This document shows positions 5,255 through 10,497 of a stretch of 10,497 nucleotides of DNA, in pieces; the stretch's first letter is position 1, and each line of letters begins with the position of its first letter. The DNA comes from Oscillospiraceae bacterium. GTDB taxonomy: Bacteria > Bacillota > Clostridia > Oscillospirales > Ruminococcaceae. The stretch is taken from contig WQXP01000023.1 in NCBI GenBank assembly GCA_009784765.1, positions 1 through 10,497 on the forward strand, written 5' to 3'. Both the position numbers and the translations under genes were made by a program. Below the pieces are notes generated by a model. It did not search any database. It was given only the letters and a program-made list of their open reading frames with translations, and was not told the DNA's origin.

Positions 5255-6756
5255 GCCCTCCAAAACGCCCCGAAGCCGCGATACGCCGCGTAAACATCAG
5301 CTTTCGCGGTGAGTTCCATCGGCGCGTGCATGGAAAGCACGGGAACGCCTATATCCACCGTGTCGATATTCATTCGTGCCACAAACATAGCGACTGTTCC
5401 GCCGCCCCCCGCATCTACCTTGCCGAGTTCCCCTGTCTGCCACGGAACGCCCGCTCCGTCAAGAACTCCGCGAAGCTCTGCGAGATATTCTGCCGACGCA
5501 TCGTTAGTGCCGGATTTTCCCCGAGAGCCGACGTACTTTTGAATCACCGCACCGCGATTCATAAAGGCTGAGTTATTCTTTTCAGAAACGTCTGCAAAAG
5601 TCGGGTCTAATGCCGCGCAAACGTCTGCCGAAAGACACTTAGACTTTTCGAAGATTCGCCGAACATTCACGCCCTGTGCGTCTGCTAAGTCCTCAAGAAA
5701 GTACTCTAAATAGTTCGAGCCAAGCCCCGTGTTTCCATAACTGCCGACTTCTTCTTTGTCCGCAAACACGCACACCGCAGTCGCGGCGGGAACGCCGTCT
5801 AAATCCAGCATCGCCGTGAGTGAGGTATAAGCGCAGACACGGTCGTCTTGCCCATAGGCACCGACTAAGCTTCTGTCGAACCCCACATCACGCGCTTTGA
5901 ACGCAGGAACAAGCTCAAGCTCTGCGGTGGTGAAATCGCTCTCGGTTATGCCGTATTTGTCATGCAAAAGCTTCATAATCGCGAGTTTTACGCTTCCGTG
6001 TTCCGCGCCCAAACTCCGCTCGCCTGACGGCTCGCTGCGCGTCGTCGGGCAAAGCCCGACTTCCTTGCCGCTTTTGAAAGGACGGCTTCCTATAAGAACA
6101 TTCAGTTCTTCGCCTTTAATCAGCTCTTTCGCGGGGCGTTTATACTGCGCCTCCGCTAAATGCGGGAGCAAGTCGGTAATCGTGAAAACAGGGTCGCTCT
6201 CGTCTTCCCCGATGTTGATTTGCACCGTGCTTCCGTCCGCTTTGCAGACTACGCCCTGCAAGCTCAGCGGAATCGCCGCCCACTGATATTTCTTGATTCC
6301 GCCGTAATAATGGGTCTTAAAATACGCGAGTTCGTTATCTTCAAACAGCGCATTAGCCTTGAGGTCAATCCTCGGCGAGTCGATATGGGACGCTATAATC
6401 CTGACTCCCGCCGCATCTAAAGGCTCATAACCGATTACCGCAAGGATTACTGCTTTTTCGCGATTGTTCACATAAAGCTTATCGCCGCTTTTATACTTTT
6501 TGCCTGCCTTGAATTCCTTGAACCCTGCCGCTTTCGCCTTTTCGATAATCCTGCGGGCGGCTGTGCGTTCTGTTTTGCCCGCATCAAGAAAGGCTTTGTA
6601 TTCCTCACAAAACTCGTCTGCTAACGCGAGTTCGCTTACCGTCATTTCTTTGCAGATGTTCTGCCTTTGAGCGAAAAGCTGTTTCTCTAAGTCTTTAATT
6701 GTCAGCGGTTCTGCTTTTGCTGCAGTTTGATTATCTTGTTTAATTTGCTTTGGCAT
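5251..6756 (-). CDS. M18-family zinc aminopeptidase
   Basis: A 501-residue cytoplasmic metallo-aminopeptidase that removes N-terminal residues from peptides, related to aspartyl aminopeptidase/ApeA. Probable metal and catalytic residues are visible in order: ASHIDSPR (H124), GAYGQDDR (D304/D305), ADKEEVGSYG (E335/E336), SADVCAALDPTF (D379 or D384) and SMHAPME (H477). GSRGKSGTNDASAEY and DAGGGGT are also typical. Residues ~232-255 (GLCPTTRSEPSGERSLGAE) interrupt the usual run between the GSRPF region and KLAIMKLL, and correspond to a palindromic DNA insert. AAAGGGG sits 7 bases before the ATG at 6756, supporting this start. Its first 55 bases overlap the end of coaE, and its TGA overlaps the PPTase ATG, so translation is coupled along the operon. 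It likely serves peptide turnover. Confidence 0.93.
   Translation of the reverse strand: MPKQIKQDNQTAAKAEPLTIKDLEKQLFAQRQNICKEMTVSELALADEFCEEYKAFLDAGKTERTAARRIIEKAKAAGFKEFKAGKKYKSGDKLYVNNREKAVILAVIGYEPLDAAGVRIIASHIDSPRIDLKANALFEDNELAYFKTHYYGGIKKYQWAAIPLSLQGVVCKADGSTVQINIGEDESDPVFTITDLLPHLAEAQYKRPAKELIKGEELNVLIGSRPFKSGKEVGLCPTTRSEPSGERSLGAEHGSVKLAIMKLLHDKYGITESDFTTAELELVPAFKARDVGFDRSLVGAYGQDDRVCAYTSLTAMLDLDGVPAATAVCVFADKEEVGSYGNTGLGSNYLEYFLEDLADAQGVNVRRIFEKSKCLSADVCAALDPTFADVSEKNNSAFMNRGAVIQKYVGSRGKSGTNDASAEYLAELRGVLDGAGVPWQTGELGKVDAGGGGTVAMFVARMNIDTVDIGVPVLSMHAPMELTAKADVYAAYRGFGAFWRA
5995..6063 (-). repeat. GC-rich palindromic insert translated within the aminopeptidase
   Basis: About 70 bp encode ~24 residues that have no counterpart where I expect the continuous loop of M18 enzymes. 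It contains a perfect inverted repeat, GTCGGGC (6044-6050) and GCCCGAC (6054-6060) with a 3-base loop, and a direct GCTCGC pair at 6018-6036. Both edges carry GGAAG on the - strand (GGAAGT before, GGAAGC after), like a short target duplication. It keeps the reading frame. It resembles in-frame palindromic elements known in Rickettsia proteins, but identity with any family is not shown. Confidence 0.5.
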
Positions 6757-7313
6757 TTGAGTACCCCTTTTTCTAAATCGGCTATATCGCCGTTATTTTC
6801 GATGAGCAAATTCGCGTGTTCGCGGAAAAAGTTCTCGCTGTGTTGATTTTCAAGCCGCGCCACTGCGTCTTCTCTGCTGATTTTATCGCGGTCGATGATT
6901 CGCTCAATACACCGCTCGCGGCTCGCGATTACAGCGATAATCTGAACGCAGAAGTCATCAACTTTGCTTTGATAAAGCGTCGGAGCGTCTAAGACAGTTG
7001 ACAATTGACAGTTGACAGTTGACAGTTTGATTTGCCTGAGAAGCTCATATGTTACATAAGGAAACACAATCCGCTGATAAGCTTGAATCTTGTTCCAATC
7101 TGCAAAAAGCAGTTTACGTGCCTTATTTCTGTCAAACTCACCCTCTGTGAACACTTCGGGGAATTTTTCCCGCACCTCATCAATACAAGGGCTGCGAGTT
7201 ATTACCGCCCGCGCAACCGTATCGCAATCAATTACAGTATACCCGTTTTCGCCCAAAATCTTCGAAACAGTGCTTTTCCCCGCACCGGACATTCCCGTAA
7301 GCCCTATAATCAT
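6702..7313 (-). CDS. coaE: Dephospho-CoA kinase
   Basis: A 203-residue P-loop kinase that phosphorylates the 3'-hydroxyl of dephospho-CoA with ATP, the last step of CoA synthesis in the cytoplasm. The Walker A motif GMSGAGKST is at residues 7-15. VIDCDTVAR (28-35) gives the conserved aspartate D31, FPYVTYELL and VLDAPTLY mark the CoA-binding region, and ERIIDRDKISREDAVARLENQ is the lid and C-terminal signature. Residues ~96-106 (LSTVNCQLSTV) are encoded by a heptamer repeat tract inserted just before the VLDAP strand, apparently in a tolerated loop. The ATG overlaps the sua5 stop as ATGA, and the 3' end overlaps the aminopeptidase start by 55 bp. Its product CoA is the donor for the PPTase at the operon's end. 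Length is normal despite the insert. Confidence 0.93.
   Translation of the reverse strand: MIIGLTGMSGAGKSTVSKILGENGYTVIDCDTVARAVITRSPCIDEVREKFPEVFTEGEFDRNKARKLLFADWNKIQAYQRIVFPYVTYELLRQIKLSTVNCQLSTVLDAPTLYQSKVDDFCVQIIAVIASRERCIERIIDRDKISREDAVARLENQHSENFFREHANLLIENNGDIADLEKGVLKCQSKLNKIIKLQQKQNR
6993..7027. repeat. Heptamer repeat tract 2 (RTTGACA units) inside coaE
   Basis: From 6997, GTTGACA, ATTGACA, GTTGACA and GTTGACA follow each other without gaps, with partial units on each side (GACA at 6993-6996, GTT at 7025-7027). The unit matches tracts 1 and 3. It is translated on the - strand as LSTVNCQLSTV in dephospho-CoA kinase. As 3 heptamers equal 21 bases, only copy changes in multiples of three keep the frame. 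Confidence 0.88.
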
Positions 7314-8215
7314 AAACCTGCCGCCTTCATTATTCTGTTATACAACGCTGCTCCCACACCCGATTGTTCGGGCAATTTCACATAGATTTCCTTCGCGCCG
7401 CTCTCGTCAAATTCCCGAAACTTCGCGAACAGCGTCTGTGTGTCGGGGTTCGCGATTACAAAGCACGACTCCCCCGCTGCTTTCGGCGGAATATCCCCCT
7501 CATACACCACCACCCGCGCTTTCGGCGAATAGTGCTTATAGCGCGTCCCGGGGCTTCGCGGGCTCTCGCCTGTGTTCGCAACAACTTCCCCGAACGCCGA
7601 CAGCATTTCCGCTGTGATTGCACCGGGGCGAAGTATTTGAATACGCCCCGCATCAAACATCACGACTGTGCTTTCAATCCCGCAAGAACACGCGCCGCCG
7701 TCTATAATCAACGGGATTCGTCCTTGCAAATCCTCATAGACGTGCCGGGCAGTCGTCGGGCTTGGTCGCCCTGATAAATTCGCCGACGGAGCAGCAAGGG
7801 GGCACATCGTGTCGTTGATTACTTCAAGAAAGATTGCATTATTCGGTACACGCACAGCGACTGTGTCAAGCCCGCAACTCACACCGGCCGGAATCGGGCA
7901 ATTCGCCCCTCTGGGAAGCACCATAGTCAGCGTTCCCGGCCAGAATGCCTCTGCGAGCTTTTCGGCTAAGGGCGGGAGTTCTAATCCTAAATCGCGAACC
8001 ATCTCAATTCCGCTCACATGAACAATCAGCGGATTATCCTGCGGTCGGTTCTTAGCCGCGAAGATTTTCCCAATCGCCGACTCGTCTAACGCACTGCCCG
8101 ACAGCCCGTAGACTGTCTCCGTCGGAAGCGCGACTATTTCCCCTGCCCGCAACAGCGGCACAGCGAGTGTGTGGTCTGCGGTGATAACTGTCAACTGTCC
8201 ATTGTCCATTGTCAA
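7310..8215 (-). CDS. sua5: Threonylcarbamoyl-AMP synthase (Sua5, two-domain form)
   Basis: A 301-residue enzyme that makes threonylcarbamoyl-AMP from threonine, bicarbonate and ATP, the first step of the t6A37 modification of tRNAs reading ANN codons. The YrdC domain spans ~14-200, with GEIVALPTETVYGLSG, AAKNRPQDNPL, FWPGTLTMVLP and the SxN motif APSANLSGRPSPTTA. The linker SPGTRYKHYSP (221-231) and a C-terminal Sua5 domain (~235-301, ending in YNRIMKAA) show the long form rather than the YrdC-only form. The first residues are encoded by heptamer tract 3. The start is uncertain: TTG at 8215 is about 9 bases after a GGGGGG run, while ATG at 8209 is 15 bases after it. The stop overlaps the coaE ATG by 4 bp. 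Confidence 0.94.
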   Translation of the reverse strand: MTMDNGQLTVITADHTLAVPLLRAGEIVALPTETVYGLSGSALDESAIGKIFAAKNRPQDNPLIVHVSGIEMVRDLGLELPPLAEKLAEAFWPGTLTMVLPRGANCPIPAGVSCGLDTVAVRVPNNAIFLEVINDTMCPLAAPSANLSGRPSPTTARHVYEDLQGRIPLIIDGGACSCGIESTVVMFDAGRIQILRPGAITAEMLSAFGEVVANTGESPRSPGTRYKHYSPKARVVVYEGDIPPKAAGESCFVIANPDTQTLFAKFREFDESGAKEIYVKLPEQSGVGAALYNRIMKAAGL

Positions 8216-8222
8216 CTGTCAA
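8187..8222. repeat. Heptamer repeat tract 3 at the DUF2225-gene/sua5 junction
   Basis: On the - strand the tract reads as five consecutive heptamers with variants GTTGACA and ATGGACA, preceded by TTGACA and ending GTTAT. It contains the TGA stop of the upstream CNB-DUF2225 gene (8221-8219) and both candidate sua5 start codons (TTG 8215, ATG 8209). It therefore makes up the whole junction and encodes the first residues of Sua5 (TMDNGQLTV). Confidence 0.85.
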
Positions 8223-9535
8223 GTCCCCCCGCGCGCTGCTGCTTTCATCTCGCGGATTGCTTCTATGCGGTTCTCCACTGCAATCAGCATTGCCGCAGGA
8301 AGCGCAATCATTTTCTCTTGCTTGAGTTCGAAGAAGAGCCGCCCTGCCGCGTCGGTTTTGCCGAGCTTGAAGCAAAGCTCTGCAAGGGTGAAGGTGATTT
8401 GCTGAGTTTGCTTTTCATCTAAGCGGATTTTTGAGTAAATGTAATTGTACCCCTCATAGGCTTGTTCCTGAGCATAGGTAAGCATGGCTTTATCGCCGCA
8501 GTCGTCATACAATCGGCTGAGCCGAAGCCACGTTTCGGCGTTGATGAACTCGTGCTTGTCATAGACAATACTCGCGCAAAGCAAGGACAGATAGTACCCC
8601 GCGAATACGGTGAAACTGTCCCGCTCTTTACCGGATTTGACAGCAAGGGGCTTATAAACATCGAGCATTCTGAAAATCTCATCGGCGTATTTCGGACGCG
8701 CCTCCGCGAATCTCTTGCCGTCCGCGCTGAACAGGCAGTTCGGGCAGGTAATAACAGCGTAGTGCATGGGTTCTATCTCCGCGTAGCGGGCACGCATATC
8801 GGGGTCAACCGAGGTGCGGCGAACTTTTGACTGCATGAGAAACGGCTCTTCAAACTCGACTTTGCACAGGGGGCATTTAGTCTTGATAAAAGACAACAGA
8901 GGCGACGTGTCCGTCATATGCGCAAGCTTGAGCGTCCCGTCATAACTGCCGTGTGCTTTCGGGAACAGCGGCACACTGTCGCGGATTTTGAGACGTGCGA
9001 GAGCGTCGGTTTCATGGCCGCCGAGAAAATCGGTTGTTCCGCGAATACGCTCCGCAAGCAACCCCATGTGTATCATGTCAAGATATGGGTTCTGCGGTTT
9101 AGTTCCATACTCACTTCGCGGTGAAAGCTCGATTAGCTCATATTCTTTGCCGCGCATGACTCCCTTCGCGACTTTTTCGAGTGCCGTACAGCGTTCATGT
9201 AGTGCGTTGAAAAGCCGCGCCGAAAGCGAGGGGGCGCATTCAAGCAGCTTCGGGAAGTTCTCTCGATTAACTCCCACTGCTGTCCCCCCTTCGCTGCAGA
9301 CAATTGTCGCGCTTCGCGGGCGGTGGTCAAGAAGCGACAACTCTCCGAAATAGTCCCCCGGTTTGTAAACGACTGTCTTCGTCGCGTCGTTCCCCGGGGT
9401 TTTGATTTGCGCTGTGAACTCTCCTTTAAGAACAACGTACATTTCTTCGCCTTCCTCCCACTGGGTGAAGACAACCTCTCCTTTTTTGAAGATTTTGTAC
9501 GTTCCTGCATTTCTGTAAATGTTCAAGTTATCCAT
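8219..9535 (-). CDS. Cyclic-nucleotide-binding domain fused to DUF2225
   Basis: A 438-residue protein, probably cytoplasmic (no signal or membrane segment). Residues ~12-120 form a CRP-type cyclic-nucleotide-binding domain: KGEVVFTQWEEGEEMYVVLKGE, then the phosphate-binding cassette FGELSLLDHRPRSAT (63-77) with E65 and R74, the residues that normally contact the ribose and the phosphate. No helix-turn-helix follows, so it is not a CRP-type transcription factor. Residues ~216-300 match DUF2225: CPLC (221-224), a conserved D-P-D-M-R-A-R-Y, EPMHYAVITCPNC (C264, C267). The two CxxC pairs likely bind zinc. Residues ~305-435 are helical and TPR-like. The ATG at 9535 has AAGGAG 10 bases upstream. 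It follows prfA by 56 bp and is joined to sua5 by a repeat. The ligand (cAMP, c-di-AMP or other) and output are unknown. Confidence 0.85.
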   Translation of the reverse strand: MDNLNIYRNAGTYKIFKKGEVVFTQWEEGEEMYVVLKGEFTAQIKTPGNDATKTVVYKPGDYFGELSLLDHRPRSATIVCSEGGTAVGVNRENFPKLLECAPSLSARLFNALHERCTALEKVAKGVMRGKEYELIELSPRSEYGTKPQNPYLDMIHMGLLAERIRGTTDFLGGHETDALARLKIRDSVPLFPKAHGSYDGTLKLAHMTDTSPLLSFIKTKCPLCKVEFEEPFLMQSKVRRTSVDPDMRARYAEIEPMHYAVITCPNCLFSADGKRFAEARPKYADEIFRMLDVYKPLAVKSGKERDSFTVFAGYYLSLLCASIVYDKHEFINAETWLRLSRLYDDCGDKAMLTYAQEQAYEGYNYIYSKIRLDEKQTQQITFTLAELCFKLGKTDAAGRLFFELKQEKMIALPAAMLIAVENRIEAIREMKAAARGGT

Positions 9536-9572
9536 TAGTTCTGCACTCCTTCATTTATTATTTTTTCACAGC

Positions 9573-9588
9573 GCGGTGAGGACACCGC
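9573..9588. repeat. Short GC palindrome beside the prfA stop codon
   Basis: GCGGTG (9573-9578) and CACCGC (9583-9588) form a perfect 6-bp stem with a 4-base loop. On the - strand the element reads CGTAGGGTGCGGTG onward, and its TAG is the prfA stop (9594-9592). It is followed on the - strand by an A-rich rather than T-rich run, so it does not look like a terminator for prfA. It may be a dispersed REP-like element. Confidence 0.45.
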
Positions 9589-9591
9589 ACC

Positions 9592-10497
9592 CTACGTTCC
9601 ACTCGCTACTAACTTCGCCGCCTTATCTGCAATGGCGAGAGCGTCGAAAACCTCGTCGCAATCGCCGTTTATGATATACTCAATGCGATAAAGCGTCAAC
9701 CCGATTCGGTGGTCGGTTACTCGCCCTTGAGGGTAGTTGTAGGTGCGAATCCGCTCTGAGCGGTCCCCCGTGCCGACTTGTATTCGCCGCTCCTGCGCGA
9801 TTTTGTCGGTCTGCTCGTTAATCTTTGCTTCATAGAGCTTGGCATAGAGCATCTTCATGGCTTTGTCCCTGTTCTTGTGCTGAGAACGCTCTTCTTGGCA
9901 TTCCACCACCACACCCGACGGCTTGTGAATTATTCGAATGGCAGACTCGGTCTTGTTTATATGCTGACCGCCCGCCCCTGATGCCCGAAAAGTCTGTGTT
10001 TCTAAATCGGCAGGGTTGATTTCCACGTCAACTTCTTCGACTTCCGGCAAAACTGCCACAGTAACAGTAGACGTGTGGATTCTCCCCTGAGACTCAGTCT
10101 CGGGAACACGCTGAACTCTGTGAACCCCGCTCTCATACTTGAGCTTGGCATAGGCACCCTCACCCTCAATCGTGAAGGCGATTTCTTTATACCCGCCGAG
10201 TTCCGTGGGATTAGAATAGTTGACTTCTGCTTTCCAGCCTTTGAGTGCGGCGTACATCGTATACATTCGGTAGAGCGAATTCACGAAAAGCGCGGCTTCG
10301 TCGCCCCCTGCCCCTCCGCGAATTTCGATGATGACGTTGCGGTCGTCGTCGGGGTCTCTCGGCAACAGGAGTAGCTTCAGCTCTTCCTCGCAGGTGCTGA
10401 TTAGCTCGCGATTTTCGTCAAGCTGCAACTGCGCCATTTCGCGAAAGTCCGTCTCGAGAGAGCTGTCCGACAGAAGCTCCTGCGCTTCTTCATAAGC
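9592..10497 (-). CDS. prfA: Peptide chain release factor 1 (5' end beyond window)
   Basis: The visible 301 residues lack the N-terminal ~55 of the usual ~360; the frame is open to the window edge ([11 protein letters not shown] at the edge belongs to domain 1). RF1 releases finished proteins at UAA and UAG. The stop-codon reading motif is [10 protein letters not shown], a PxT form (P-E-T) that marks RF1 rather than RF2 (SPF). The hydrolysis motif is [15 protein letters not shown], with the GGQ that enters the peptidyl transferase centre. [14 protein letters not shown] and [25 protein letters not shown] are also characteristic. The gene ends with TAG inside a small palindromic element; this stop is itself read by RF1. 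It heads the visible operon, whose promoter lies outside the window. Confidence 0.96.
   Translation of the reverse strand, partial: AYEEAQELLSDSSLETDFREMAQLQLDENRELISTCEEELKLLLLPRDPDDDRNVIIEIRGGAGGDEAALFVNSLYRMYTMYAALKGWKAEVNYSNPTELGGYKEIAFTIEGEGAYAKLKYESGVHRVQRVPETESQGRIHTSTVTVAVLPEVEEVDVEINPADLETQTFRASGAGGQHINKTESAIRIIHKPSGVVVECQEERSQHKNRDKAMKMLYAKLYEAKINEQTDKIAQERRIQVGTGDRSERIRTYNYPQGRVTDHRIGLTLYRIEYIINGDCDEVFDALAIADKAAKLVASGT

Noticed and set aside
5251..5263. TTG at 5263 as the PPTase start
   Set aside because: The ATG at 5254 has GGAGG directly upstream with usable spacing and makes an ATGA overlap with the aminopeptidase stop, while the TTG would overlap that SD.
5897..6286. 129-codon open frame on the + strand opposite the aminopeptidase
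   Set aside because: It is the antisense of a strongly conserved M18 enzyme, has no good ribosome binding site, and its Ser/Pro/Leu-rich composition is typical of a shadow frame.
4728..8222. The heptamer tracts considered as a CRISPR array or phage attachment site
   Set aside because: The units are 7 bp, tandem without spacers, and no cas or integrase gene is present.
8219..9535. CNB protein considered as a CRP/FNR transcription factor
   Set aside because: No helix-turn-helix follows the sensor domain; the remainder matches DUF2225 with CxxC pairs and a helical tail.
9561..9590. Palindrome after prfA considered as a rho-independent terminator
   Set aside because: On the transcribed (-) strand the hairpin is followed by an A-rich run instead of T's, and the next operon gene starts only 56 bp after prfA.

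Overview
The window looks like chromosomal DNA of an uncultured-type Gram-positive bacterium, most likely a Clostridia member near the Oscillospiraceae/Ruminococcaceae. This is inferred from gene content (prfA, sua5, coaE and an M18 aminopeptidase in one operon; PdxS-type vitamin B6 synthesis), strong GGAGG ribosome binding sites, textbook sigma-A promoters, and heptanucleotide tandem repeats of a kind I associate with gut Firmicutes. No taxonomic marker was searched, so the assignment is tentative.

Left part (1-1700, + strand): a perfect-consensus promoter drives two genes, a secreted zinc metallopeptidase of metzincin type and, 4 bp later, a lipoprotein of unknown function. A long hairpin that can terminate from both sides closes this unit and also ends the convergent pdxS gene.

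Middle (1713-4735): pdxS (PLP synthase, - strand, no pdxT beside it) is divergent from a two-gene export unit, a short HlyD/MacA-like adaptor and a MacB/FtsX-type permease. No ATPase gene lies between or beside them. The two divergent promoters stand back to back in the 165-bp spacer.

Right part (4526-10497, - strand): a dense operon reads leftward: prfA (5' end outside the window), a cyclic-nucleotide-binding/DUF2225 fusion, sua5 (tRNA t6A synthesis), coaE (last step of CoA synthesis), an M18 aminopeptidase and a Sfp-type phosphopantetheinyl transferase. Two junctions are ATGA overlaps (sua5-coaE, M18-PPTase) and one is a 55-bp overlap (coaE-M18). CoaE makes the CoA that the PPTase uses to prime carrier proteins, so the operon joins translation housekeeping with CoA supply and use.

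The most notable non-gene signal is a set of small repeats that sit on gene ends or inside genes. Three tracts of a TTGACAR heptamer occur: at the permease/PPTase convergent end, inside coaE (translated), and at the DUF2225/sua5 junction. A separate ~70-bp GC-rich palindromic insert is translated within the aminopeptidase, and a short palindrome abuts the prfA stop codon. These repeats appear to supply or remove stop codons and to add peptide segments to essential enzymes. I see no CRISPR array, phage, transposase, tRNA or rRNA. The nearest things to an undescribed system are the metallopeptidase/lipoprotein pair and the CNB-DUF2225 fusion; both are hypotheses.
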